From DASQHY01 sp035602605 (GTDB taxonomy: Bacteria > Acidobacteriota > Terriglobia > Acidiferrales > UBA7541), in assembly GCA_035602605.1 (NCBI GenBank), contig DATNLZ010000091.1:46866-110865 (forward strand): DNA of 64,000 bases, in the 5' to 3' direction. Below, piece after piece: positions 25,824-35,124 of this stretch (position 1 is the stretch's first letter; the number at the start of each line of letters is the position of its first letter). The notes under the pieces were generated by a model that was not told the DNA's origin, ran no database searches, and worked only from the letters and a program-made list of their open reading frames with translations. A program made the position numbers and the translations under genes.

Positions 25824-26156
25824 ATGCCCGGATCCGAACGCCGTGTCGCACCCCGTTTCATTATGAAGGTTCCATTGCGTTTTAGACCCGTCAAGGCCGC
25901 TGCACACATTCCCGAGCAACCCGCCGATTCTATGAATATCTCCACACGCGGGGTATATTTTGCTACCGACCTGCCGGTGCGCGAAGGATCCCCGGTTCAG
26001 GTGCTTCTGAGGATGCCCAAAGAGGTTATCGGCGGTTTGGTAACCGAGTGGCTTTTTACCGGACGCGTGGCGCACGTTGAGCCCATGCCGTTTGCCAACG
26101 GCAAGACCGGTATAGGCATCCAGTTTCTATACTACGAAGTCGCGCAACCATACTAA
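25824..26156 (+). CDS. PilZ-domain protein
   Basis: The protein is 110 residues from the ATG at 25824 (MPGSERRVAPRF), which has an AAGGA site; upstream in-frame starts lack one. The c-di-GMP-binding motifs are present in order: R-x-x-x-R as RRVAPR at the N terminus and the N-x-S-x-x-G motif as 'MNISTRGVYFATD'. A single PilZ domain usually acts as a c-di-GMP effector that binds a motility or exopolysaccharide partner. No cyclase or phosphodiesterase is nearby. Confidence 0.88.
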   Translation: MPGSERRVAPRFIMKVPLRFRPVKAAAHIPEQPADSMNISTRGVYFATDLPVREGSPVQVLLRMPKEVIGGLVTEWLFTGRVAHVEPMPFANGKTGIGIQFLYYEVAQPY

Positions 26157-26180
26157 CGTTTGCTGAAGCTAGTCTGTTGG

Positions 26181-26220
26181 TCGAAGCGAAGCGGAGGCGA
26201 GGAATCCCTCGTGGCTCTTG
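26181..26220. repeat. Short fragment of the 'GAGGAATC' intergenic repeat class
   Basis: TCGAAGCGAAGCGGAGGCGA followed by GGAATCCCTCGTGGC has the same style as the repeat at 13711-13800. Only the end of an element appears to be present. Confidence 0.35.
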
Positions 26221-26293
26221 CCTATATTCCCTAACGTTCCAGGAAATGGGCACGATCCAGTAGACAAGACCGATCTACCATCAAGTTTCAGGG

Positions 26294-26707
26294 TTACACC
26301 TGGACGGCGGCGCGAATCGGGATCGTCACAGCCGCGCTCGATTCCGACGATGCCAGCATGTGGCACCGCCCATCGAAAATTCCTCCCGGATCAATCACCA
26401 AGCAAGGAGAATGGATCTCGCCCGTGACCACCCCCTTGGGCTGGATTTCCACGCGGCCCTTGGCGAAGATCACACCATCAAAGCGTCCCGCGATAACGAT
26501 GTGGTTTCCTTCGATTTGTCCCTCGACCTTGGCATTCTCGCCGAGGATTAAAGTCTGCTCCGAGATAATGTTTCCTTTTACTTGCCCATCCAGGCGGAAC
26601 GTCCCTTTCAACTGCAACGTGCCTTCCAGACTGACCCCTTCGTCCAGAAAGCCCGTCCACTCGTCCCCACGGTTCGCTTTATTGCCCGATCCCCACTTCC
26701 ACGCCAT
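26294..26707 (-). CDS. Bactofilin-family cytoskeletal protein
   Basis: The protein has 137 residues. A short N-terminal tail precedes a right-handed beta-helix made of repeats such as 'LEGTLQLKGTFRLDGQVKGN' and 'AKVEGQIEGNHIVIAGRFDG', about residues 25-115. Bactofilins polymerise without nucleotides and organise envelope synthesis or polar proteins. It has the usual family length and stands alone between the PilZ gene and a DUF2911 gene. Confidence 0.92.
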   Translation of the reverse strand: MAWKWGSGNKANRGDEWTGFLDEGVSLEGTLQLKGTFRLDGQVKGNIISEQTLILGENAKVEGQIEGNHIVIAGRFDGVIFAKGRVEIQPKGVVTGEIHSPCLVIDPGGIFDGRCHMLASSESSAAVTIPIRAAVQV

Positions 26708-26883
26708 GATTCACCCCAAGTCGCCCCTGGGCCGGTACCCTCTCTTGCTTTCACCGCTCTCGTCAGGTTTCTTAGTTGATGCTCAGGGGACGAATCTCCA
26801 CTGTAACCCGACACAATGCCAAGTCAACCCACCTTAATCGCTGCCGTGTCGAATCGGAAAGCAGTTCTCCGCGCATCCGCTGG

Positions 26884-27951
26884 CTATTGCTCATTGATAT
26901 CTTCCTTCGCTTCCAACCGCTTCAGCAACGCTTCCTGAGCCCGCTTGGACTCTGGTGGAGCCCCGGCAATCGCCAGCTTCATCTCCGCAACAGCCGTTGG
27001 GAAGTCTCCTTGCGCGGCGGCCACTCGCGCCGCACCATTGTGCACGACCCATTCACTCGGGTGCGCCGTGATATTCAGTCGAAAAATCTCCCTCGCCTGT
27101 TCTCGCTGCCCGTTCAGTTGTAAGCCACGCGCATAGTTATGAAGCTGAACAGCAGTGGCAAGTTTCATTGCTCGCTCGCGTGCCGCTTTGGCTTCCTCTT
27201 TTCGCCCGAGCTTGTCCAAAATAGTGGATTTGGTCAGCAGCGTATCACCTCGCTCTTCGACATTCAGCGAGCCTTCCTCGAACTTGAGCGCGTCTTGCAG
27301 GTTTCCATTGTTTTCCAAAAGGTAGCGGGCGGCCTCGTCCCAGCCCTCATAATTCCATCGCGACCAACCGCGGAGCTGAGTCTTCAGACTTACGGGAACC
27401 AGTTCCCGCAAATTGACCGCCACCTTAAATCCCACGGCCAGCTTGTCCCAGCGCAAGGTTACGGCGGTTGCGTCGGGCTTAAGGTCATCGAATTCGTAGG
27501 TCAAAGCTTCATGAAACTCCGAAGTCTGGGGCTTCACCGTCACGCGCAACGCATCTTCCGCAGGGTTGTAGGTGTACGCTCCCCACGAGGTGAAATTCTT
27601 GGACAAAATCACTGTCCATTCGCTTTCGCCGGGAATCATAAACAAACCGTAGGTGCCCGACGGCAGTAATTTTCCGGCGATGCTTACCGGATCGCTAAAC
27701 TCAATCGTAGTATTTTCGTTCGCTCCTGCGCGCCATACCTTTCCGTATGCTTCGAGGCCACCAAATATTTTTCTCCCCTTTACCAGCGGCCGGTGATAGT
27801 TGATGGTGATGTAGGTAAGCCCAATCCGCTGCATCACTCGAGCTTGCTGGCTCGACAACGGCAAATCGAGCATGTTCTGCGCGCTGGAGTCTGGCGATCC
27901 GGTCAACAGACATGCCATCGCAAGAACTGCCACCAGCAAATTCTTAAACAT
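26884..27951 (-). CDS. Secreted DUF2911 protein with TPR-like C-terminus
   Basis: The protein is 355 residues from the ATG at 27951 (MFKNLLVAVLAMACLLTG), supported by GGAGG; 29 further upstream residues are unlikely. After the signal peptide (cleaved near SSAQ) comes the DUF2911 domain with 'SSQQARVMQRIGLTYITINY', 'YGKVWRAGANENTTIEFSDP' and 'LPSGTYGLFMIPGESEWTVI' (about 30-180). A helical tetratricopeptide-like part follows (about 230-340). The function of DUF2911 is unknown. It is divergent from the TonB-like gene. Confidence 0.88.
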   Translation of the reverse strand: MFKNLLVAVLAMACLLTGSPDSSAQNMLDLPLSSQQARVMQRIGLTYITINYHRPLVKGRKIFGGLEAYGKVWRAGANENTTIEFSDPVSIAGKLLPSGTYGLFMIPGESEWTVILSKNFTSWGAYTYNPAEDALRVTVKPQTSEFHEALTYEFDDLKPDATAVTLRWDKLAVGFKVAVNLRELVPVSLKTQLRGWSRWNYEGWDEAARYLLENNGNLQDALKFEEGSLNVEERGDTLLTKSTILDKLGRKEEAKAARERAMKLATAVQLHNYARGLQLNGQREQAREIFRLNITAHPSEWVVHNGAARVAAAQGDFPTAVAEMKLAIAGAPPESKRAQEALLKRLEAKEDINEQ

Positions 27952-28382
27952 GAACAGCCTCCATTCAATCCATTTACGACCGCAAATCTTGTACGCTGCC
28001 TGCACAAACTTATTTCCAGGCGCAGCGAAGGGACACATACACCTTCTCCGAGGCGCGGAACGTCATTGAGGTTATCGGATACACCGCCAAGGCTAGTGCT
28101 CGAAGACATGTGTGCTTTTGCCGTCTTGTGCCAGCATCCGCGATTTCAACATGTATGGGACACAATCTAGCACAGGGAACTTTGCCACGCGACCGGTGTC
28201 CAAAGAAATTGAGGACGCGCGCAACCTCACATCCCTGCGAGAGCGGCGCCGGTTCCCAAAAATCGGCGCCGTTGAAATTGTGCAGGGAAAGAGGCGACAA
28301 TCGCGTTGTCAGTTTTTATCAATTGCAACTGTCTCGCACGATCGTTGCCTTTCTCGCAGGGTCACTCACGAGGAGGTGTGCG
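27952..28382. other. 430-bp divergent intergenic region
   Basis: It lies between the divergent DUF2911 and TonB-like genes. An inverted repeat of the self-complementary word CGGCGCCG occurs at 28244-28251 and 28264-28271. No gene or clear promoter is seen. Confidence 0.4.
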
Positions 28383-29192
28383 ATGTCTCGAGATTCCGAA
28401 GCAATTTGCAGTCCGGCATCGACCGCGCTGCTCGGTTGTTTGATGGATGGCGACCAGCAGCAACTCACCAGCGTACGCGTTCGCCGTCGCAAGGCCTTTG
28501 CTGTCTCACTGACTCTTCAGCTCGCTGTAGTTGCAATGATTATCATCGTGCCACTTTTCGCCACAGGCCAGCGGCCCTTGCTGACCATACTCACCCCGGC
28601 GCCGCGTTTTTACGGCGCAACGCGAGGAGTGCCAGCTTCAAGTCCTGGCCATGAGGCCGACGCTCACCCAACCTCGCCTTCACATCGCATCCTGAGATTC
28701 GTTTCGGCGCCTCCGCGTATTTGGAAAGCGGCCATCACTTCGGATACACTTGATTCTCCCTCACCGACCTGTGAACGCTGCGGAAATGGACATCCCACTG
28801 GACCGGGCACTGGCCCGGGGTGGCCGGACCAAATCCCGGGATTGCCCGAATCCGATCGCAGATCTGTTCCCATGCCGCCCGTTCCCCGCGCGCCAAAACC
28901 ACCGGTTATGATCCATCGCTCGAGAATTGATCCGGCAATGCTCATTCATCGCGTTGAGCCGGTGTATCCACCGCTCGCAAGAATGACGCGCCGCGAAGGG
29001 CGAGTCGAGCTTCGCGCCGTCATTGGCGCCGATGGCTCGATCGTGTCACTTCAAGTAGTGGCCGGGGATCCACTATTCATTGCAGCTTCAACGGCAGCGG
29101 TGATGCAGTGGCGCTACCGCCCGACCACTCTCAATGGTCAGCCTGTAGAGGTCGATACTTTTGTGACGGTCGTGTTTACTCTTAATCGCTAG
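28383..29192 (+). CDS. TonB-family energy-transducer-like protein
   Basis: The protein is 269 residues from the ATG at 28383 (MSRDSEAICS), which follows GAGGAGG; a longer frame upstream is not credible. A cytoplasmic stretch of about 40 residues precedes a single membrane helix (about 43-62), a Pro-rich periplasmic linker with 'GPGTGPGWPDQIPGLP', and a C-terminal TonB domain with 'EPVYPPLARMTRREGRVELR' and 'AVMQWRYRPTTLNGQPVEV'. TonB proteins carry proton-motive energy to outer-membrane transporters, but no ExbB/ExbD or receptor gene is nearby. The N-terminal cytoplasmic part is longer than in classic TonB. Confidence 0.85.
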   Translation: MSRDSEAICSPASTALLGCLMDGDQQQLTSVRVRRRKAFAVSLTLQLAVVAMIIIVPLFATGQRPLLTILTPAPRFYGATRGVPASSPGHEADAHPTSPSHRILRFVSAPPRIWKAAITSDTLDSPSPTCERCGNGHPTGPGTGPGWPDQIPGLPESDRRSVPMPPVPRAPKPPVMIHRSRIDPAMLIHRVEPVYPPLARMTRREGRVELRAVIGADGSIVSLQVVAGDPLFIAASTAAVMQWRYRPTTLNGQPVEVDTFVTVVFTLNR

Positions 29193-29558
29193 GCCGTCTC
29201 GCGGCGAGGGCCGCGGCGCATCTCCCTGAAGTGGCCCAACAAATATCGTGAGCCCTAGCGGGCCGCTTTCGCGCAACCCCAACCGGATCACAACTCCCGT
29301 GGAAATTCGCGCGTTGTTGGGCCGGCGCGGTGCCAGGTTATTGCTTGCGCTGCTGGCATCATTCGAAAAGTCTGTTGGCACCAAATCAATTTGCGCCAGA
29401 CGGAGAGCAATCGATCGCCACAGCTTTAGGTCGATCCGGCTGCCTGACGCGAAACTCGGCCACCTCGGTTTGAGCATGTCGCCCAGCACGGTGACATGCC
29501 CGTGCGCTGTACCAGCCCATCGGGGGCAGTCGTGCGGATAACACTAACAACCCCTCCT
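29193..29558. other. 366-bp gap without a convincing gene
   Basis: Open frames on both strands (29248-29541 plus, 29088-29489 minus) have no recognised domain or convincing ribosome-binding site. No strong hairpin or repeat is seen. It separates the convergent TonB-like and ACP-ligase genes. Confidence 0.4.
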
Positions 29559-32500
29559 TCATAACATCGGCTCGCCGCACTCTCGGCCAATCGCCTCCCG
29601 CGCAGCATCACGCAACCGCACGATCTCATGCCAATCCGAAGAAGTTTCCCCTGACCAACCGGAAGGCTTCTGATGTCGGTCAGATTCCGTCGGACCAGCT
29701 GCAACAGGACCAGGTTCGATCGGAGGACAAACTGTAATCGTCACGCTCCCCGGACGCGGCAGGTACGTCTCGTCCCGCAATATCTCTCGTGTTCCGCGCA
29801 AGGCTATCGGACAAACCGGACAGCCTGCCGCAACCGCCGCCTTGAACGCGCCCAGTTGAAATGCCTGCACGCCCTGGTAGGGGGTAAAGGTTCCCTCGGG
29901 AAACACAAATACGGATTCGCCGCGCATGAGCGTCTGCTCGATCTGTTCCGCTTGGCGAACCCGCGCCTTCGGATCGCTGCGATCAAACGCGTGGTGACCC
30001 ATCGTGCGCAGAAACGTTCCTATGAAAGGCATGCTGCGTACTTCCCTTTTCGCCACGAAGCGATAATTTACGCCCAGCCCGGCCATCAGCACCAAAACGT
30101 CGCAATAGCTTGCATGGTTGGCCACCAGCACTTTAGCTCTTGTTCCATCCAAAAACTCCCGGCCGCGCACACGGATGCGGCAGCCCGCGAGCGCAAACAA
30201 AACTTTGAGAGTTCCCGCTGTAATCCTGCATGCAGCGCGCCGTGTGGGCATCAAAATCACCATCGCCCAAGCCAGCACCAGGCTCACCGCAAAAAGTGCT
30301 GTCGCGTAAACTCCATAGGCTAGCTCAACGACGCGCTTTGCGACGCGCCATGCAGCTTGTCCCGAGCCACGCAGCGCACTCGCACAGCCCACTCGCGCAA
30401 TTTGCATCCATACGGGCCGTTTCGGCCCTCCCAGTATCTTGTGCTCGTAAAGACGCTTGGTCTCTTCGCGCCGCAATTTGCCGCTCGAAGTTTTTGGAAT
30501 GCTCCCTGGCCGAACGATCTCCACGGCATCCGGCGGCAATCCCCATGATGAATTCACTTCATCGGTAATCGCTCGGCTTATCTCTGTGCGGCGAGTTGCG
30601 GTGGTCTCGCGTGATTCCGCCACAATCACCACCCGTTCGGTTCCCGCCGCCGCATCCTTCAGACCGAATGCCACCACGCATCCTTTCCGCACGCCTTCGA
30701 TCCTTCCAACCATCTCCTCGACCTCGTGAGGATAAAGATTGCGTCCCGCTTTAATGATGATGTCTTTCTCGCGCCCGGTGATGTAAATCTCGCCTTCAGC
30801 GCGGTACGCTCGGTCGCCCGAGCTCACCCACGCAGGGTCGTCGCTCGCTATTCGGTGGCCCTGACCATCGGCTCTTCGGCCCTGGGGAAAAAGTGTTTCG
30901 GTTGCAACTTCGTTGCGGTAATAGCCGCGCGTCGCCGAAGGCCCGCGGAACCACAAATACCCCTCCATTCGGTCCCCAACCTCCTGTCCGTGCTCGTCGA
31001 CGATACGCACCTCATGTTTCGGAACTGGCGCTCCGCAAGATACAAACGAAATCACAGACCCGTCGGCTACAGAGGCATCTTTCCTTGACGACGCAGTTGC
31101 TTCAGGAGCCACATGAATCGTTCCTACCGGCACCGCTCGTCCTTCGCTTGCAAATGTCGATCGCACGATTCGGTCCACCACCGCCCCGCGATTCAGGGGA
31201 GGTGCGGTCACAATTAGGGCGGCCTCCGCCAATCCATACACCGGAAGCATTGACTCCGGCCGAAATCCGTATTTCGCGAAGCGTTTGCAAAACCTTTCCA
31301 ATGTCTGCGGATTAACGGGCTCCGCTCCATTCAGCGCTGCACGCCACGAGCTCAAATCCAAGCCCTCGATATCCCCATCGGAAATCCTTCGCGTGCAAAG
31401 CTCGTACGCGAAATTCGGCGCAGCCGCCAGCGTTCCGCGATGCTGATGCACGGCCCACAACCAGCGTTGCGGATGCGTTAGGAACGCGAGCGGCGACAGT
31501 ACCGCCAGCGGCAGTCCAAAATAAAGCGGCATCAGCCACGCGCCGATCAAACCCATATCGTGATATAGCGGCAGCCAGCTTACGCCCACGTCGCTTGACC
31601 GTACCTGCATCGCTTCGCCAATCGCGCGAATGTTCGCCAGCAAATTTGCGTGCGTCAACACCACGCCCTTGGGTTCGCCCGTTGAGCCCGATGTGTATTG
31701 CAGCAGCGCGATATCGGTAGGTTTTCGCGTTCGGTTCGCAGCAATGTTCGCGGGCAACACTCCAGGTGGTTGGAGGATGACGCTCGCCGCAATCAGTTGT
31801 GCCGCATCGATGACGCCGGCAAGCGATACTACACGCGGTTTTAGCAAGTGGGCCACAGCTTGGGCTCGTCGAAATGTCACCAGCAGCTTGGCTTCCGCAT
31901 TTTGCAATATCGCTGATTGCCGGGTGGCGTATTCCTCAATTCGATCGACCCGCACCGGCGGGTAAATGGGCACAGGAATCGCTCCGGCCATCAGGATCCC
32001 TGCAAAGGTAAGGAAAAAATCGCTGGAGGTCGGTAGCATCAGCGCGACCGTGTCACCCGCAGCGACCCCGCGGCGGGCAAGTTCCGCAGCAACCTGCTGC
32101 GCTCCTGCAGCAAGCTCGCCGAACGTGAGTGTTGCGTTGCCGCCCTCATCCTGGGTTATGTGCAGATGCGTACGGGCCGCATCATGGCACGCCCGGTAGC
32201 GCAGCACATCCATCAGCGTCTGCGCTGCTTCGACGCCGCGCTCAGAGAAGCCCTGCTGCGCCGTGGCAATTCGCGCCGTGTTGGTACCGCTGGCTGCTTC
32301 ACCCTCGCCAGTGAGAAAAGTTCCGGTACTTGGGTTGCTGCAGCGCATGAGCGCCTCGGCCAGCTCCTCCGCCGAATCGGCTTCGGCAACTGCACTGTCC
32401 GGTAGTTGCACTCCAAACGCGGTCTCCAACCGGGCCAGCAATTCGACTCGCTCCAGGCTTCCGAGGCCGAGGTCGCTATCGAGATGTGCTCTTGCCGAGA

Positions 32501-32615
32501 CCGACCCGAGCGCACCGGTGCTACCGAGCTCGGCTAGCAGGCTGCGAAGCGTGTCAAGAACGCGTCCTTCCACATCAGCCTTTGAAACTTGCATGCTTGG
32601 AGTAGGTGTGGCCAC
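29559..32615 (-). CDS. Fused acyl carrier protein, fatty-acyl-AMP ligase and PlsC-type acyltransferase
   Basis: This 1018-residue protein has three domains. Residues about 10-95 are an acyl carrier protein with the phosphopantetheine Ser in 'DLGLGSLERVELLARLE'. Residues about 130-730 are an adenylate-forming enzyme with 'LLQYTSGSTGEPKGVVLTHA' and 'WLPLYHDMGLIG', the signature of fatty-acyl-AMP ligases. After two hydrophobic helices, residues about 810-970 are a lysophosphatidate-type acyltransferase with NHASYCD (the NHx4D-like motif) and 'VFVFPEGTFTP'. A plausible scheme is that a fatty acid is activated, loaded on the tethered ACP and passed to a lipid acceptor at the membrane. No neighbour tells the acceptor. 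Confidence 0.9.
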   Translation of the reverse strand: MATPTPSMQVSKADVEGRVLDTLRSLLAELGSTGALGSVSARAHLDSDLGLGSLERVELLARLETAFGVQLPDSAVAEADSAEELAEALMRCSNPSTGTFLTGEGEAASGTNTARIATAQQGFSERGVEAAQTLMDVLRYRACHDAARTHLHITQDEGGNATLTFGELAAGAQQVAAELARRGVAAGDTVALMLPTSSDFFLTFAGILMAGAIPVPIYPPVRVDRIEEYATRQSAILQNAEAKLLVTFRRAQAVAHLLKPRVVSLAGVIDAAQLIAASVILQPPGVLPANIAANRTRKPTDIALLQYTSGSTGEPKGVVLTHANLLANIRAIGEAMQVRSSDVGVSWLPLYHDMGLIGAWLMPLYFGLPLAVLSPLAFLTHPQRWLWAVHQHRGTLAAAPNFAYELCTRRISDGDIEGLDLSSWRAALNGAEPVNPQTLERFCKRFAKYGFRPESMLPVYGLAEAALIVTAPPLNRGAVVDRIVRSTFASEGRAVPVGTIHVAPEATASSRKDASVADGSVISFVSCGAPVPKHEVRIVDEHGQEVGDRMEGYLWFRGPSATRGYYRNEVATETLFPQGRRADGQGHRIASDDPAWVSSGDRAYRAEGEIYITGREKDIIIKAGRNLYPHEVEEMVGRIEGVRKGCVVAFGLKDAAAGTERVVIVAESRETTATRRTEISRAITDEVNSSWGLPPDAVEIVRPGSIPKTSSGKLRREETKRLYEHKILGGPKRPVWMQIARVGCASALRGSGQAAWRVAKRVVELAYGVYATALFAVSLVLAWAMVILMPTRRAACRITAGTLKVLFALAGCRIRVRGREFLDGTRAKVLVANHASYCDVLVLMAGLGVNYRFVAKREVRSMPFIGTFLRTMGHHAFDRSDPKARVRQAEQIEQTLMRGESVFVFPEGTFTPYQGVQAFQLGAFKAAVAAGCPVCPIALRGTREILRDETYLPRPGSVTITVCPPIEPGPVAAGPTESDRHQKPSGWSGETSSDWHEIVRLRDAAREAIGRECGEPML

Positions 32616-32772
32616 GGTAGTTCAGTCCCGGGGGCTGGCCTGAGGCTATCACGCGCGGGGCGGCCTGGCCAAGGGTTGCGCTCGTCGCGTTATTTCTTCC
32701 CCGCAAATGGGTGTAAACTGCTGAAGGCAAGAACCTATATCGAGCTTACAACGTCGCGACAAAGGAGACTTC

Positions 32773-33306
32773 ATGGCTGCCGTAAATCCGTTGACAAAAG
32801 AAAAAGCCGCTCCCGCTGCTCAGGAAACGTTCGATGCGCTTACAAAGAAATTCGGTAAGATGCCCAACATCTTTGCGCTCATGGCGCACCGCCCGGACGT
32901 CTTGAACAAATTTCTTCCGCTGTATGGTGCCATCGTCACGGAAGGCACGGTTGACCAGCGCTACAAAGAACTCGCCTACCTGAAGACCTCCTTGCTTAAC
33001 GGCTGCGAATATTGAACACGCGCCCACACCGCTTCGGCGAAGCGGATTGGCATCACCCAGGAACAGATTGACTCTCTGTTGTTCTTTGAACGCAGCAAGC
33101 TCTTCGACGAAAAAGATAAGGCCACAATACTGTACGCTGAGCGGGTCACTCGCGGCGCTTCGGCCCTGCGCGCGCACGCACTTGAGGAATTGCGCAAATA
33201 TTTCGATGAAGGGCAAATCGTTGAGCTCACCCTGACGATCTGCGTCGCCAACTTCACCAATCGCTTCAATGACGCACTGCAAGCCGCGCCCGACTTGGGA
33301 ACGTAG
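32773..33306 (+). CDS. AhpD/carboxymuconolactone-decarboxylase-like selenoprotein (CxxU)
   Basis: The frame opens at an ATG with AAAGGAGA upstream and is interrupted only by a TGA at 33013-33015. Read as Sec (residue 81) it gives 177 residues with NGCEY-U-TRAH: C78-x-x-U81 then His85, where AhpD-like proteins have C-x-x-C-x-x-x-H. The downstream half continues in the same frame with 'IGITQEQIDSLLFFERSKLF' and a proper CMD fold C-terminus to a TAG. A hairpin begins 13 nt after the UGA. AhpD-type proteins are thiol peroxidase or disulfide reductants; a selenol would lower the pKa of the active site. A nonsense mutation is the alternative, but both halves are well conserved and selA and selD are in the same window. 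Confidence 0.85.
33013..33045 (+). promoter_or_regulatory. Candidate SECIS hairpin in the AhpD-like gene
   Basis: From the UGA at 33013-33015, after 13 nt a stem CCGCUUC/GAAGCGG (33029-33035 with 33039-33045) has a 3-nt GGC loop; read as a 6-bp stem the loop is CGGCG. Position and size fit a bacterial SECIS. The loop lacks the GGUCUG word of the selD element, so its use by the same SelB is less certain. Confidence 0.6.
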
Positions 33307-33386
33307 CAACGGGCGCTGCAACCGCGACTGGAACCCTGGCTCTTGTGCGGTATGCGGTGAACGGGGATTGTCGGGTATTCCTGCGG

Positions 33387-33947
33387 CTACTTTTTTCCTG
33401 TTGCTGCGGTGTAATTCTTGGGCATCAGGGTCGTCGTCAGGTCGACTTCGCTAAGATCTGCGCCCGTTAAATCAGTCTCACGAAGAATCGCCACACCCAT
33501 ATCCGCGCCGGCAAATTTTGTGCCACGTACGTCCGACTCGCGAAAATTGGTGTTCCGCAGATTGGCGCCACGGAAAATTACATCTCGCAAATCGCAGCGA
33601 AACAGCTCCACGCCGCTTACTTGTGCCCCGGTTAAGTCTGCGCCCGGTAAAAGCGCTTCGGTCATATCCGTGTTCCTCAGATCGGCCTTGCGCAGCTTGG
33701 CCCCGCTAAGATCAGCGCGCACCAGTTTCCCGCGCCGCAGATCCGCCTGGTCGAGATTGGCGCCTTTCAAAATTGCGTCGCTCAGATTGACACCACTCAA
33801 GTCCGCTCGCGATAAATCCGCACCGGTAAGATCCGCGCGCACTCCGCCCGGCTCTCCGCTAAAGAATTTTTCGTGCGCCTGGAGTATCTCGGCGAGTCGT
33901 TTAGCTTGATGCTTGATCTTTCCCGGCTTTCTCAGTCCCATTTTCAC
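33387..33947 (-). CDS. Pentapeptide-repeat protein
   Basis: The protein has 186 residues. From about residue 38 to 170 it follows the A(D/N)LxX pentapeptide pattern in tandem (ADLSRADLSGVNLSDAILKG is one part). That folds into a right-handed quadrilateral beta-helix. It is a soluble protein with a basic N-terminal region. Some members mimic DNA and protect gyrase, but most have no known role, and no gyrase-protection genes are adjacent. Confidence 0.92.
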   Translation of the reverse strand: MKMGLRKPGKIKHQAKRLAEILQAHEKFFSGEPGGVRADLTGADLSRADLSGVNLSDAILKGANLDQADLRRGKLVRADLSGAKLRKADLRNTDMTEALLPGADLTGAQVSGVELFRCDLRDVIFRGANLRNTNFRESDVRGTKFAGADMGVAILRETDLTGADLSEVDLTTTLMPKNYTAATGKK

Positions 33948-34101
33948 CTCAGGCCATTACACCGCTGCAACGTCGCTATTCTACGCAAGAAACCAGCTCC
34001 GCGCTTGCGTCGTTACGCGGAAACTGTGGTAAGGTGGTGAAACTTGCGGTGCGGCAGCATTCGTTGCTCATTTTTTGCCGAACGTTGTTGCCAATAAGAC
34101 C

Positions 34102-35106
34102 ATGCACTCAGGCGCGCTCCCTTCGCTTAAATTTCACAAGCATCAAACATTGCTTCGCGCAATTCCATGTTTGTTTCTCGGAACCTCTGTTTTGCTTGGC
34201 GCTTTGCCCCTCCGCGCACAAGACGAAATTGTCGCCAATCTCGCTGCCGGCCGCGTGGTGATTGATGTTGCCAAGGACGGCATCGTCATCGGCGCCATCG
34301 AGCAGCATGTCGAAGCCAATTCGCGTCCGCCAATCGTCTTTCCGATCAACGATCGCCGCATCGGGGTTCTCCTCGGCGCCGCCGAATGGGTTCTGCCTTC
34401 CTCCGCGAGCAAACCAGTTCGCCTCGACCAAGCTATCTCGCGCCTCAGCCGCGAAGCTGCTCCGCACAAGGAGGCTAGCAAAGATGATCAAGCCAGCGAC
34501 ATCGAAGCGATCGGCATTGCCTTCCTCGAAAAAGTGCGCACGATGGCCGATCAGCTCCATCATAAAATCGATCTCTCCTCTGATGCTCCCCTTGTCGAGT
34601 TGCTCCTGATTGACTATCAAAGCGACTATGGTCCGGAAGTTTGGCTGCTGCAATATCGCATCAAGCAAGAGCGATTGCGCGGCGATTTTTGGCAGACCAA
34701 GACTTTGCGCCCAAGTTATACGCAGCTTTACCCTCCTGAAAAGCATCAGCCGCGCACTCTCGTTGAAGTTCGCTACCCGCCCGAAACGCCCGGACCCACC
34801 GTCCTCGAACTCTTGCAGCAGAATGATCCGCGCCTGGCCTCAGCTCGTCGCGCTGCGCCGAAGTCCCTAAAGGTGATCGACAATATCAGCAACGGCAAAA
34901 GTTCAGCCTCTTCGGTCGAAGACTCGGCAACTTTTCTTCACGACGTTCTCGACCCACTCGCGGGAAGCGACAATCGCATCGTTCTCGGCGTCCTTCGTGA
35001 AGAGCGCGGCTGGGACTGGATCGTAGCGCCCCCCGAACTTCTCGAGAAAGCTGCCGAGGACAAGACCCGCCCGCCGGAGGCCCCCACACTGCGCCGCAAA
35101 CCCTAG
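34102..35106 (+). CDS. Secreted protein of unknown function
   Basis: The protein is 334 residues from the ATG at 34102; a TTG at 34075 would add nine residues. A signal peptide ends near residue 40 (LPLRAQ). The mature part has no motif I recognise. It has an N-terminal alpha/beta region ('VVIDVAKDGIVIGAIEQHVE') and a Pro/Glu-rich C terminus. It contains no cysteine pairs or metal motifs. It is separate from its convergent neighbour. No function is assigned. Confidence 0.7.
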   Translation: MHSGALPSLKFHKHQTLLRAIPCLFLGTSVLLGALPLRAQDEIVANLAAGRVVIDVAKDGIVIGAIEQHVEANSRPPIVFPINDRRIGVLLGAAEWVLPSSASKPVRLDQAISRLSREAAPHKEASKDDQASDIEAIGIAFLEKVRTMADQLHHKIDLSSDAPLVELLLIDYQSDYGPEVWLLQYRIKQERLRGDFWQTKTLRPSYTQLYPPEKHQPRTLVEVRYPPETPGPTVLELLQQNDPRLASARRAAPKSLKVIDNISNGKSSASSVEDSATFLHDVLDPLAGSDNRIVLGVLREERGWDWIVAPPELLEKAAEDKTRPPEAPTLRRKP

Positions 35107-35124
35107 CGCCGCCGCAACCCAGTC

